From: Verrucomicrobiaceae bacterium
Lineage (GTDB): Bacteria > Verrucomicrobiota > Verrucomicrobiia > Verrucomicrobiales > Verrucomicrobiaceae
DNA: 64,000 bases
Direction: 5' to 3'
Assembly: GCA_016795465.1 (NCBI GenBank)
Contig: JAEUHK010000046.1
Location: 1 to 64,000 of the forward strand
Below are positions 25,730-34,310 of this stretch, piece by piece (position 1 is the stretch's first letter; each line of letters opens with the position of its first letter). Made by a program: the position numbers and the translations under genes. The notes under the pieces were generated by a model. It was not told the origin of the DNA and did not search any database. It saw nothing but the letters and a program-made list of their open reading frames with translations.

Positions 25730-26071
25730 TTAGCGGCGGGCGGCGATGGCGGCGGCATTGCGGGCGGCAATGGCGGCCTGATGGGCTTCGCGGAGGCCTT
25801 CGAGACCACGGTAGGTCTTGCCGACCTTGGCGCAGAGGCCGCGGCTTACGAGGTTCTGGAGCTTTTCGTAGCTGCGGAGACGGAGCATCTCTTCACCACC
25901 GCTGACGGCGTTCTTGACCTTCAGATTGTCGTAAACGAGGCGGAAAAGCTGGTTGAACTCGTAGGTTTCCTGGCTGGAAAGGACATTGACCAGTTCGTCT
26001 GTCACATGGTCGGGGACTCGGCGGGAGAAACGTGTCTTGCGTGCAGGAGCAGTAGTAGTCGTGGTAGCCAT
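25730..26071 (-). CDS. Small conserved-looking basic protein
   Basis: 113 residues, rich in Arg/Lys at the start (MATTTTTAPARKTRFSRRVP) and Ala/Arg at the end (AIAARNAAAIAARR). The middle is a helical acidic stretch (YEFNQLFRLVYDNLKVKNAV) and RLRSYEKLQNLVSRGL, reminiscent of a small helix-turn-helix or oligomerisation domain (inference). No signal peptide or membrane segment. I cannot assign a family. It has its own candidate promoter and a terminator, consistent with a separately regulated, fairly strongly expressed gene. Confidence 0.65.
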   Translation of the reverse strand: MATTTTTAPARKTRFSRRVPDHVTDELVNVLSSQETYEFNQLFRLVYDNLKVKNAVSGGEEMLRLRSYEKLQNLVSRGLCAKVGKTYRGLEGLREAHQAAIAARNAAAIAARR

Positions 26072-26120
26072 AGGAGACTACATACTAACATCACTCTGCC
26101 ACCTTTGCGACGGTTTTGTG

Positions 26121-26149
26121 AGAATATTAGCCGCACGTCCCATCGACAA
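26121..26149 (-). promoter_or_regulatory. Candidate sigma-70 promoter for the 25730-26071 gene
   Basis: Read on the minus strand: TTGTCG (26144-26149) and TATTCT (26121-26126) separated by 17 bases, in an AT-rich stretch about 50 bp upstream of the start codon. Each box matches consensus at four of six positions. Inferred from sequence alone. Confidence 0.35.
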
Positions 26150-26210
26150 TGAGCAGAAATGGCAAATCGAATCTTGACTTGTGAATAAGTCGCCGCTGAC
26201 AACTTCCCTC

Positions 26211-26753
26211 ATGCCCGCATCCCAAACACGCTCTTTCACTCACCTGAACACCCTGCTTCCTGCCATGGTGCTTTTGGCTTTCAGCCTCCTGCCGAGCCCT
26301 GCCGGAGCGGCGGACAAGCCGGTGACGAAGAGGCTGCGCATGGACGAGTGCTTCAATGCCCACACAAACGTTGCCGCGGAAACCCTCGACGCCGCCAATT
26401 GGATGATTTTCAACCAGCAGGGCCGCTTAGAAGACATGCCCGAGACACCAGCAGCGCTAATCGCTCTGTATCGTGCTCACGATCCAAAGCGCACGAGAAA
26501 CGGCGTCATTGTTTTCAGCAACACGCACTCCATTCCAGACGAAAAGAAGGAAACCGAGTCAATGAGCCCCCAATTGACCAAGCTCTACCGCCTCAAAGCC
26601 TGGCGTGATGCGGAAAACAAGCTCGTGGAGGCTCTCGTGACCGAAGCGAACAAAGAAGGCGTGCCGGTGTGGATCAACACGACACGCTATGTGGGCAACC
26701 GGGTGGCCACTTTCCAGCTTCTCACCGATCCGAAGCTGACGCTCAAAAAGTGA
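26211..26753 (+). CDS. Secreted hypothetical protein
   Basis: About 180 residues from the ATG at 26211; an in-frame GTG ten codons upstream is possible. A signal peptide (hydrophobic core LLPAMVLLAFSLLPS, cleavage near AGAA) leads into a ~145-residue domain without cysteine clusters. It contains the repeated aromatic/charged stretch WMIFNQQGRLED, VIVFSNTHSIPDEKKE and a C-terminal VPVWINTTRYVG. No recognised family. It converges with the second PQQ propeller gene. Confidence 0.7.
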   Translation: MPASQTRSFTHLNTLLPAMVLLAFSLLPSPAGAADKPVTKRLRMDECFNAHTNVAAETLDAANWMIFNQQGRLEDMPETPAALIALYRAHDPKRTRNGVIVFSNTHSIPDEKKETESMSPQLTKLYRLKAWRDAENKLVEALVTEANKEGVPVWINTTRYVGNRVATFQLLTDPKLTLKK

Positions 26754-26760
26754 GGCAGGC

Positions 26761-28068
26761 TCACTTCTTCACGATTTTATACAGCGCACCAGCGGAGCGA
26801 ATGAAGAGAGCACCATCCGCCACGACAGGCGAGGAGGTGATGAGCTCCGGCAGCGCATTGGTGCCGAGGAGCTCAAACTTTTCGGGGCTGGCTTTGACGA
26901 GGTAGCACTGGCCGGGATCGTTGCAGATGAGCAGCTTGTCACCGAGCACGATGGGGCTCGGCAGGAAGCGGCCTTGAAGACGGTCTTCCCAGAGGTCTTT
27001 GCCCGTTTTGGCATCGGTGGCGGAGAGGATGCCGCCGCGGGTGATCTGGTAGTAGGTGCCGTTGATCAGCACCGGGCAGGCCTCGCTGGCATTGCGCTTG
27101 TCTTTGTCCCACACGGTGTGGCTCTCGGTGATGTCACCGGCCATTTTGGCATCGATGCGGATGCCCACGGTGTGGGCACGTTCGGAGCCGGTGTTGAGGA
27201 TGAGCAGATCGCCGAGACGCACCGGCGGGATGGCGGCATTGAAGCCACCGTGACGCACGGTCCAGAGTTCCTTGCCCGTTTTGACGTCGTAGCCGAACGC
27301 GGCACGCGAGCCGATGGAGACGAGCACTTCGGTGCCATTCAAATCGAAGACGGCGGGTGTGTGGTAGGCCTTGCGCATGTCTCCATCACGGGTGGGCTTG
27401 CCTTCCTTGTCGAGGTCGCCGTAGTCGGTGGTGCGGGGCGTTGTCCAGATGGTCTCGCCAGTCTTCTTGTTAAGGGCGGTCACGAATTGCTTGTCGATGC
27501 CGTCGAAGGTCAAAACGAGCAAATCGCCATGCACGATGGGCGAGGAGCCGGGGCCGCGGAAGTGGCGGGCATTGATGTCACGACGCAGCCACACGGTCTT
27601 GCCCGTGGCGGGATCGAGGCGCGCGGTGCCGTAAGTGCCGAAGTGGACATACAGCGCATCTTCCTCCAGCACGGGCGAGGGCGCGGCGTAGTTGTTCAGC
27701 GGGTTGCCGAGCTCCTCGGGCGTGGCGTTTTCAAACTGGAGGATGTGATGCAGGATCTTCCCGGTATGACGGTCGATGCCATAGACATACATCTGCTTGC
27801 CGTCCGTCGTCGCCGCAGTGAACCAGATCACATCGCCGCCGATCACCGGCGTGCTGTGGCCGCTGCCTTCCAGCGGCGTGCGCCACGCGATGTTTTTGCC
27901 GGAAGCACCATCCCATTCGAGCGGCAGCTTCGCCACATCAGCCGCGGGCACGACGCCATCACGAGTGGGGCCTGCCTTCACCGGCCAGAACAGCGGCGTG
28001 GTGGCCGGCTGGGCGGCGGCATTCAAAGCGAGGGCAAAAACAGCGGTGAGAGTGGTGCGGAGAGACAT
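26761..28068 (-). CDS. Secreted PQQ-binding-like beta-propeller protein
   Basis: 435 residues from the ATG at 28066-28068, which begins a signal peptide (MSLRTTLTAVFALALNAAAQ). Propeller blades are marked by GIDRHTGKILHHI, LDPATGKTVWLRRD, ALNKKTGETIWT, YDVKTGKELWTV and DAKTGKDLWEDRL. It is a paralogue of the protein at 12722-13966, with similar order of blades and a YKIVKK C-terminus like the other's YRIKK. Role unknown; perhaps a periplasmic scaffold or sugar-oxidation partner. It follows the ABC exporter gene by 80 bp on the same strand. Confidence 0.9.
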   Translation of the reverse strand: MSLRTTLTAVFALALNAAAQPATTPLFWPVKAGPTRDGVVPAADVAKLPLEWDGASGKNIAWRTPLEGSGHSTPVIGGDVIWFTAATTDGKQMYVYGIDRHTGKILHHILQFENATPEELGNPLNNYAAPSPVLEEDALYVHFGTYGTARLDPATGKTVWLRRDINARHFRGPGSSPIVHGDLLVLTFDGIDKQFVTALNKKTGETIWTTPRTTDYGDLDKEGKPTRDGDMRKAYHTPAVFDLNGTEVLVSIGSRAAFGYDVKTGKELWTVRHGGFNAAIPPVRLGDLLILNTGSERAHTVGIRIDAKMAGDITESHTVWDKDKRNASEACPVLINGTYYQITRGGILSATDAKTGKDLWEDRLQGRFLPSPIVLGDKLLICNDPGQCYLVKASPEKFELLGTNALPELITSSPVVADGALFIRSAGALYKIVKK

Positions 28069-28148
28069 GCAGGCAAAGGGGACGAAGACGCGGTGCGCAT
28101 TCTTTCGATGCGAAAGACCGCCGCAAGCCTCGAAACGGTCTTTTGTCA

Positions 28149-29918
28149 TCAACTCGAAGCCAGCGCCGAATGCGCTACGAGCTCGCGGTAGTAGCCGTTT
28201 TGCGCCTGAAGCTGCTCGTGCGTGCCACTGGCGATGATGCGCCCATGCTGCATCACATGAATCACATCCGCGCCGGTGATCGTGGCCAGGCGATGCGCGA
28301 TCACAAAGCACGTCCGGTCCTTTCGCAACGTGTCGAGGGCCTGCTGGATGAGGTGCTCCGATTTCGCATCCACAGCCGAGGTAGCCTCATCGAGCAGCAA
28401 AACGGGCGCATCCTTCAAAAAGGCCCGCGCCATGGCCAGACGCTGCCTTTCACCACCACTGAGCAGCACACCACGCTCACCCACCTCCGCGTCGAGACCA
28501 CCCGGCATCGCCCGCACAAAGTCCTCCGCACACGCCAACCGCAGTGCACGCCACAACGCCTCATCGGAAGCCTCCTCGCGGGCGATGCGCAGATTCTCAC
28601 GCACCGTGCCTGCGAACAAAAACGCCTCCTGCGTCACATAGCCCACCGCTTGTCGAAGCGACGCCTTGCTCACGTCACCCAAAGGCATGCCATCGAGTGT
28701 GATCACGCCTTTTGGTGGATCATAAAAGCGTGTGAGAAGCTGAAACAGCGTGCTTTTCCCGCTGCCTGTCGCGCCCACAAACGCCACCGTCTGCTTGGGT
28801 AACACATGAAACGTAATCCCATGCAGGATCTCGCGATCCTCGCGGTAGCCAAAGCTCACTTCGCGAAATTCCACCTCGCCCCGCACGTCTCGCAGTTCAT
28901 GCCCGCTTGCCAGGTCCTCGACATCTTCATGGTCGAGGATCGCAAACACACGCTTCGCCGCCGCGAGGCCGTTCATGAGCGTTTGATTCACGCCATGCAG
29001 CCGGGCGATCGGTTCATACAAAAAGCCCACGAGCAGGATGAACTGCATCAACTGGCCCGGCGACATCTCCCCGCGGATGCACCACACCGCGCCCGCCATC
29101 AGCAGCAGGATGAGCCCCGCATTGCCCAGCAGCGTCATCGACGGCGCGTAAAAGGCCCAGGCCGCCATCAGATGCGTCTGCCGCTTCTTCAAATCATCGC
29201 TCGCCATCGCGAACTGTGCCTGCCGTGCCTCCTCCGCCGTGAAACTCTTCACCTGGCGGATGCCTGTGATCGTGTCGTGCAGCGTGTCGTTGAGCCGACT
29301 CGTTGCCTCCCGTGCTGCTGTGCTTCGCGGCGATACCCAGCGACTGTAAATCCAGCCTCCCGCCGCGATCAGCGGTGTCGGTGCCAGCACGATCAAAGCC
29401 AGCCGCATGTCCACCACGAGCATCACAATGCCCGTCAGCACGATTTGCAGCACCGCGGTGGCACCTTGCTCGATGCCTTCGAGGATCACACGCTGCGTCG
29501 CCGGCACATCATCCGCCAAATGAGTCATCACATCGCCTGTCGTTTGATGATCAAACCACCGCAGCGGCAGATGCGCGATCTTGCGATGAAGCTGGCCGCG
29601 CAGGTCCGTGATCATCGCCTGCTCGAAAGCGCAGTTCAGCCGCGTCCGCGCATAAAACAACGCCTCACGCACCGTGAAGGCCCCCAGTGCCAGCAGCCCC
29701 GCCTGCCAGATGCCATCCACCTTTTTGGACGGAATGATGTCATCCATGAACCAGCGCACCACGCCCGGAAACACGAGAATGAGGAGCGTCCCCGCCACCG
29801 CCAGCGCCAGTTGCCCCGCCGCCATCCGCCAATGCCCCCGCCCAAACGCCACCAGCCGACGCAGCGCGTCGGAATGCGTCATCGGAGCCGTGGAAGAGAT
29901 CACGCTGGCAGTTTGCAC
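28149..29918 (-). CDS. ABC exporter, fused permease-ATPase (MsbA-like)
   Basis: 589 residues. The N-terminal transmembrane domain has six helices (about 25-330). The C-terminal ATPase (about 345-589) shows Walker A GATGSGKS, Q-loop YVTQEAFLF, ABC signature LSGGERQRLAMARAF, Walker B VLLLDEATS and the H-loop IAHRLATIT. It is a half-transporter that would homodimerise, of the lipid A/lipid or multidrug exporter type. Substrate cannot be assigned. It is the first gene of a probable unit with the PQQ propeller; the spacer holds an 8-bp inverted repeat at 28113-28143. Confidence 0.93.
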   Translation of the reverse strand: MQTASVISSTAPMTHSDALRRLVAFGRGHWRMAAGQLALAVAGTLLILVFPGVVRWFMDDIIPSKKVDGIWQAGLLALGAFTVREALFYARTRLNCAFEQAMITDLRGQLHRKIAHLPLRWFDHQTTGDVMTHLADDVPATQRVILEGIEQGATAVLQIVLTGIVMLVVDMRLALIVLAPTPLIAAGGWIYSRWVSPRSTAAREATSRLNDTLHDTITGIRQVKSFTAEEARQAQFAMASDDLKKRQTHLMAAWAFYAPSMTLLGNAGLILLLMAGAVWCIRGEMSPGQLMQFILLVGFLYEPIARLHGVNQTLMNGLAAAKRVFAILDHEDVEDLASGHELRDVRGEVEFREVSFGYREDREILHGITFHVLPKQTVAFVGATGSGKSTLFQLLTRFYDPPKGVITLDGMPLGDVSKASLRQAVGYVTQEAFLFAGTVRENLRIAREEASDEALWRALRLACAEDFVRAMPGGLDAEVGERGVLLSGGERQRLAMARAFLKDAPVLLLDEATSAVDAKSEHLIQQALDTLRKDRTCFVIAHRLATITGADVIHVMQHGRIIASGTHEQLQAQNGYYRELVAHSALASS

Positions 29919-30002
29919 GGCTCGTAGGTGGTTGGGAGATGATTTTATTCAGGTGAAGACGCGCAGGCGGGCCGCAACGCATTAACGTGATCTGCGGCGC
30001 GA

Positions 30003-30154
30003 AGCGTCTTGGAGTGCGGTGGCAGAGATGCAAGGGCACCCTTGCATCGACGACACCGCTTTCGAGCGCCGGAAGAATGTTCAAAGGCCGAAGATCGCCG
30101 CCCGGCTGACCAAAGCGGTGTCGCGCTTCGCTTCCCACCGCACTCCACGACGCT
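30003..30154. repeat. Nested inverted-repeat element
   Basis: Outer arms AGCGTCTTGGAGTGCGGTGG (30003-30022) and CCACCGCACTCCACGACGCT (30135-30154) match at 19 of 20 positions. Inside are two further pairs: GATGCAAGGG/CCCTTGCATC with a two-base loop (about 30028-30049) and CGACACCGCTTT/AAAGCGGTGTCG (30051-30062 and 30112-30123). The 262-bp spacer between the exporter start and the next gene is otherwise empty. Nested symmetric structure suggests a mobile or REP-like element. Translating it yields MECGG... peptides that should not be annotated as genes. Confidence 0.75.
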
Positions 30155-30180
30155 GGCGCGAGGTTTGATGACTCCGCATG

Positions 30181-30396
30181 TCATCGAATGCTGAAAACCT
30201 CCGACAGCATCTCTTTGATGGAATTCCATGAAGGATGTTCTCCAGACTTGGCTCGAATCAATTCGGCCGTTCCAAGCAAGGTGACTAAAATGACGATGGG
30301 GAGCCTCTTCCATATGATCTCCCACAGCATCAGCCAGTGCTCAGGCTGCCAGTTTGGCTTCTTCGGATTCTGTGGGGCATGACGTTTCGCGCTCAT
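30181..30396 (-). CDS. Small membrane protein
   Basis: 71 residues. A basic N-terminus (MSAKRHAPQNPKKPNW) precedes a single hydrophobic stretch (RLPIVILVTLLGTAELI), then a soluble tail (EHPSWNSIKEMLSEVF). Composition suggests a real single-pass inner-membrane peptide, although the ORF is short and has no recognised family. The nested repeat begins 27 bp beyond its stop. Confidence 0.5.
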   Translation of the reverse strand: MSAKRHAPQNPKKPNWQPEHWLMLWEIIWKRLPIVILVTLLGTAELIRAKSGEHPSWNSIKEMLSEVFSIR

Positions 30397-30465
30397 GCAT
30401 GCGTACCTTTAACATAATCCCCATCCGGCAATGTTTTTTTGTCATACAAGCTCTCGAACTATCTG

Positions 30466-30490
30466 AACAGGGGATTCGGAATCCCCTGTT
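30466..30490. other. Perfect 11-bp hairpin between two minus-strand genes
   Basis: AACAGGGGATT (30466-30476) and AATCCCCTGTT (30480-30490) with a CGG loop. It lies 60 bp past the stop of the aldolase/dehydrogenase gene. There is no adjacent T-tract on the minus strand, so termination is possible but unproven; it may also be a repeat. Confidence 0.45.
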
Positions 30491-30550
30491 TCCACGTTCG
30501 AGCACACAAACAGCTAATCAGCTTGCTACCCGAGTTGATGATCGAAATCG

Positions 30551-32527
30551 CTAAATGACACGATCGTTTCCACCATCCACCGGAATCTGGGCACCGGTGA
30601 CCTTCGCGAACAACGGGCTCGCCATGGCGGCGACCATGTTGCCGATGTCTTTGGAGCGGATCTCGACCTTCATGAGGTTCTTGGTCTTGTATTCCTCGAC
30701 GGTCATGTTGTAGCGGGCGGCGCTCTTGGCGAGGGCTTCGGGGGTCCACAGCTTGGTGTCGAAGACGGCGTCGGGGTGCACGATGTTGACGCGGATCTTC
30801 CACGGGGCGAGTTCGAGGGCGGCGACGCGGCAGAGCTGCGTGAGGGCGGCCTTGGAGCAGGAGTAGGCACTGGCGCCGGGGCCGGGGGCTTTGAAGTTGC
30901 GGCTGCCGACGAAGATGATGCTGCCATCGACGCTGTGCTTCACATACGGGATGACCTTGTTCATCAGCTTTTGATGGCTGGTGAGGTTGATCATGAGCGT
31001 GCGATCCCAATCGGTCTGCGCCATGACATCGAGCGGGTCGTTCTTCGGGAAGATGCCGGCGTTGCTGACGACGATGTCGATGCCGCCGAACTCGCGGACG
31101 GTGAAGTCGATGGCGTCCTGCACGGGCTGGTCCTCGGTGAGGTTCACGACGATGCCGATGGCCCCGATCTTCGCCATGATGTCGGGGATTTCCTTGTCGA
31201 TGTCGAGACCGACAACCTGTGCGCCCTGCTCGGCGAGGGATTCAGCGATGGCGAAACCAATGCCGGCGGCGCAGCCGGTGACGAGGGCGACCTTGCCCTG
31301 ATGCACCTTGCGGGCGGGGCCTTTGCGGAGCTTGGCCTGCTCGAGGTCCCAGTATTCGATGTCGAAGATGTCTTTCTCGCTGAGCGGAGCCCAGCCACCG
31401 GTGCGCTCGCCGAGCGCGACAGTGGCGGCGGTGCTTTCAGCAATGTCGGCGACGATTTTGGCGTCCTTCAAGGTATCGCCAAAGCTCACGATGCCGTTTC
31501 CAGGCCACACGGCGAAGCGCGGGGCGGCGTCGAGCATGGTCTGGCCGCTGGCGTGCTTCGTGAAGTAAGCGGCGTAGTCGTCGGCGAACTTCTGCACGCT
31601 GGCGGCGTGGTCATCACCGAGCACGACGGGGATGCGCTTCGTGCGGATGCTGTGATCGGGGGTCAAAGGCCCGCGTGCGCCGCAATCGGCGATGTTGGGG
31701 AGTGCACCGTAGCTCAAAGCGGCCTCGCTGGTGCTGAGGCGGGCGATTTGCGGGAAACCGCGGGTCTTGGAGACGAGCTGGCGGAGCTTGGCCAGCTCCA
31801 TCAATTGATTGTCGTTCGCCGCAGCAAAGGCTTCAGGGGCTTTGCTAGCTTTCTTGGCCAAATACTCCTCACCCTTCGTGACGAGCTCGATGTGCTTTTC
31901 GTAGCTGGCCTTGGCGTCATCCGCGAAAGTGAAAAGGCCGTGTTTCATGAGCACGATGCCTTCGATGCCTTCTTTTCGCAAATCGGTCTTCTGGAGCACC
32001 TCAAAGACCTGTTTGGCCAAAACGAAGCCGGGCATCACGTAGGGCAGCACGAGCACTTTGGAGCCGAAAAGCTCCTTCGTGCGGGCTTCGCCGTCTTTGG
32101 CGCAGGTGAGGGCGGAAATGGCGTTCGCGTGGCTGTGATCGACGAACTTGAACGGCAAGATGGCGTGCAAGATGGCCTCGATGCTCGCGGCGGGTGCATT
32201 CGGGTTCGTCATCGCGGCGCGTTGCTGCAGGACCATGTCCTCATCGGTCATGGTGGGCAGTTTGGCCATTTTGAGCAGCGCCTCCATGCGCACGGGGGCG
32301 AAGCCGGCACGCTCGATGGTGGCGAGATCCCAGCCGCTGCCCTTCACATAGCAAATGTCCACGGAATCGCCGAAGTAGTCCTTCTCGGTGACTTTGACGG
32401 AGGTGTTGCCACCGCCATGGAGCACGAGTTCCGGGTTCCGGCCGAGGAGGCGGCTGGTATAGACGCGCTGTCCGAGGGCGTCGGTTCCGAAAGTGGCGGC
32501 TTCTTCGTTGTTCCAAAGGGACTGCAT
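30551..32527 (-). CDS. Bifunctional rhamnulose-1-phosphate aldolase/short-chain dehydrogenase
   Basis: 658 residues. The N-terminal class II aldolase domain (about 1-400) contains LVLHGGGNTSVK, the GSGWDLATIE segment, zinc-ligand-type HSHANAISALT and VLMKHGLFTF. It is fused to a C-terminal SDR domain (about 420-658) with the cofactor loop TGCAAGIG, VSNAGIF, and a catalytic Tyr555/Lys559 pair (YSCSK). This fusion is known for bacterial L-rhamnose degradation: aldol cleavage to dihydroxyacetone phosphate and L-lactaldehyde followed by lactaldehyde oxidation (family knowledge). No rhamnose isomerase, kinase or transporter gene is adjacent. The 165-bp gap upstream, towards sufT, holds a repeat. 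Confidence 0.93.
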   Translation of the reverse strand: MQSLWNNEEAATFGTDALGQRVYTSRLLGRNPELVLHGGGNTSVKVTEKDYFGDSVDICYVKGSGWDLATIERAGFAPVRMEALLKMAKLPTMTDEDMVLQQRAAMTNPNAPAASIEAILHAILPFKFVDHSHANAISALTCAKDGEARTKELFGSKVLVLPYVMPGFVLAKQVFEVLQKTDLRKEGIEGIVLMKHGLFTFADDAKASYEKHIELVTKGEEYLAKKASKAPEAFAAANDNQLMELAKLRQLVSKTRGFPQIARLSTSEAALSYGALPNIADCGARGPLTPDHSIRTKRIPVVLGDDHAASVQKFADDYAAYFTKHASGQTMLDAAPRFAVWPGNGIVSFGDTLKDAKIVADIAESTAATVALGERTGGWAPLSEKDIFDIEYWDLEQAKLRKGPARKVHQGKVALVTGCAAGIGFAIAESLAEQGAQVVGLDIDKEIPDIMAKIGAIGIVVNLTEDQPVQDAIDFTVREFGGIDIVVSNAGIFPKNDPLDVMAQTDWDRTLMINLTSHQKLMNKVIPYVKHSVDGSIIFVGSRNFKAPGPGASAYSCSKAALTQLCRVAALELAPWKIRVNIVHPDAVFDTKLWTPEALAKSAARYNMTVEEYKTKNLMKVEIRSKDIGNMVAAMASPLFAKVTGAQIPVDGGNDRVI

Positions 32528-32565
32528 GGCGGGGAAAGGGAGTGGTGCGTGTTAAAGAAAAGTGA

Positions 32566-32692
32566 AAATGACGAAATCAGAATGAGGAATGCCGAATCAA
32601 TGACGAATGGCTCATGGCAGGCAGAGATGGCGAGGTTCGTTCTTCGGGAATTCGAGCTTCATTCATCATTCGTCATTCTGGTTTCGACATTT
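32566..32692. repeat. Long imperfect inverted repeat, second copy of the AATGACGAATG family
   Basis: Arms at 32566-32591 and 32667-32692 match at 23 of 26 positions; AATGACGAATG also recurs inside at 32599-32609. The arm core is identical to the 11-bp arms at 8236-8304. It lies in the 165-bp gap between sufT and the aldolase gene and shows no reading frame of interest. Confidence 0.75.
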
Positions 32693-33250
32693 CTAAATCA
32701 TGCCGAGCTTCATTTTGCCCTCGATGCTGATCATGCCTTGGTTCCAGGCGGGGTCCCAGACGAGCTCGACGGCGGCGTCATCCATCTCCTCGATGGTCAT
32801 GATGCGGCTCTGGGCGTCGGCGGCGATGGTGGGGCCCATGCCGCAACCGGGGGCGGTGAGGGTCATTTTGACGGTGGCCTTGTTTTTGCCCTCGGCGTCG
32901 GTTTCGACCTTGCAGTCATACACGAGGCCGAGATCGACGATGTTCACCGGGATTTCGGGGTCATAGACGTTCTTGAGCTGGTTCCAGACCTGGCCTTCGA
33001 GGTCGCTGACGTCGGCGGGAACGTTGGAAGAGGTGCTCTGCTCGGCTTTTTTGTCCGCCTCGGGGTCGATGCCGAGGGCGTCGGCGTCCTTCGCCTGGAT
33101 GCGGGCGAGGCCGAAGTCGGTGGCGACGGTGTAGGTGCCACCGAGCGACTGGGTGATGATGACCTTCATCCCGAGCGGCAGCTTGATGCTGTCCCCGCTG
33201 GGGATCTGGATGGCATCGACTTCGCGTTTGAGTTCGAGGGAGGAATGCAT
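32693..33250 (-). CDS. sufT: Fe-S cluster assembly factor SufT (DUF59)
   Basis: 185 residues. The N-terminal ~70 residues are the SufT-specific leader. The DUF59/MIP18-like domain follows, with DPEIPVNIVDLGLVYD (97-112) and the cysteine-bearing TAPGCGMGP (132-140). SufT supports maturation of [4Fe-4S] proteins (family knowledge). It is not in a suf operon; the flanking genes are an endonuclease/exonuclease/phosphatase family protein and the aldolase. Cytoplasmic. Confidence 0.9.
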   Translation of the reverse strand: MHSSLELKREVDAIQIPSGDSIKLPLGMKVIITQSLGGTYTVATDFGLARIQAKDADALGIDPEADKKAEQSTSSNVPADVSDLEGQVWNQLKNVYDPEIPVNIVDLGLVYDCKVETDAEGKNKATVKMTLTAPGCGMGPTIAADAQSRIMTIEEMDDAAVELVWDPAWNQGMISIEGKMKLGMI

Positions 33251-33340
33251 GGGCGGTTGGGGGCGCGTTTTTGAGGGGGAGGGGCCGGGCAGTTACAATG
33301 GTTTGCGCCGGTCTGCCTCAAAAAAATGGGCCTCCCGGCA

Positions 33341-34294
33341 TCACTTGGCCCCGGCGGGGACCTTGGAGACGAAGGGCTCCAGCCGGATGGTGGTCACGAT
33401 GGGGCGATGATCGCTGGCCTTGTCAAAATCCCGCGAAGAGTAGATGAAGCTGCGGCGGTAATCGAGATGCGGACGCAGCAGGCGGCTGGCGAAGAAGTAG
33501 TCGAGCCGCGAATAGGTGTCCGCCGAGTCCCAAAAGTGGGTCCACACCTCACCCTGGCGGTCGCGGAGCTGCACATCGAGCATGGCGGAGTCGCTTTGAC
33601 GGTCGCCCATGATGGTGTCGATGGCAGGCTCGTTTCGGTGCTCGTTGAAGTCGCCGTAGGCCAGCAGGCGGACCTTCGGATCAGCAGCAAAGATGCTGTC
33701 CATGTGCTTGCGGAGCAGGCGGGCCTCATGGCGGCGCATCTGGGCCTGATCAGCCTCGTCCACCTCACGCTTCGATTTGAGATGGAGGCCGAGAAAACGC
33801 ACCTCAAAGGCCGGTGTGATGCGGATGGTGGCATCGAGGATGCCGCGCTGGAAGGGCATCGTCTTGCCATCGAGCTGGTAGGTGAGGCTCGTCTGTGAAT
33901 TCCTCGCCGTGATGGGAAAGGCGGAGAGCAAGGCCAGGCGACGATGCTCGTCACCACCATGGGCCAGCTCGGTATGAGGCAGGTCGAGGCCGATCTTTTT
34001 CAGGTGCGCCTGGAGATCGGCGAGGTCCTCCGCGGTGCCGATCTCGCACACGCCGAGGATTTGAGGCTTGATGGCACCGATGATCTCCGCGACGCGGCGC
34101 TTTTCGTCCTCCGGCTTCGGCGAGGCCACTAGCGTCTTCTTGGTCGCCATGTCAAAGCGGTCCATCGTGAGCCAGTTTTTGACGTTGTAGGCGCAGAAGA
34201 CCAAGCTCTCCGGCTCCACGGCATGGATGAGGCTGGCGAGGGCAAAAAAAACGGCGGGCAAAAGAGCCCGCCGCGTGATGAGGATGCGATTCAT
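33341..34294 (-). CDS. Secreted endonuclease/exonuclease/phosphatase family protein
   Basis: 317 residues from the ATG at 34292-34294, chosen because it starts a signal peptide (MNRILITRRALLPAVFFALA, cleavage near IHAV). The EEP fold shows FCAYNVKNWL (Asn metal contact), the GVCEIGTAEDL glutamate region, LGLHLKSKR, YGDFNEH, and the C-terminal SRLDYFFAS...SDHRPIV, whose Asp-His pair is catalytic. Substrate could be nucleic acid, a phosphoinositide or another phosphodiester. It follows tatA by 16 bp, so it is likely cotranscribed, but the leader resembles a Sec rather than a clear RR-type Tat signal. Confidence 0.88.
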   Translation of the reverse strand: MNRILITRRALLPAVFFALASLIHAVEPESLVFCAYNVKNWLTMDRFDMATKKTLVASPKPEDEKRRVAEIIGAIKPQILGVCEIGTAEDLADLQAHLKKIGLDLPHTELAHGGDEHRRLALLSAFPITARNSQTSLTYQLDGKTMPFQRGILDATIRITPAFEVRFLGLHLKSKREVDEADQAQMRRHEARLLRKHMDSIFAADPKVRLLAYGDFNEHRNEPAIDTIMGDRQSDSAMLDVQLRDRQGEVWTHFWDSADTYSRLDYFFASRLLRPHLDYRRSFIYSSRDFDKASDHRPIVTTIRLEPFVSKVPAGAK

Positions 34295-34310
34295 GCGAGG
34301 TGAATGACGA

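Noticed and set aside
30009..30194. 61-codon gene starting MECGG
   Set aside because: Falls entirely in the nested inverted repeat; both strands give equally long repeat-derived peptides.
30776..33274. 832-codon plus-strand frame
   Set aside because: Antisense to the aldolase/SDR and sufT genes, with Gly/Val/Asp/Glu-rich low-complexity translation.
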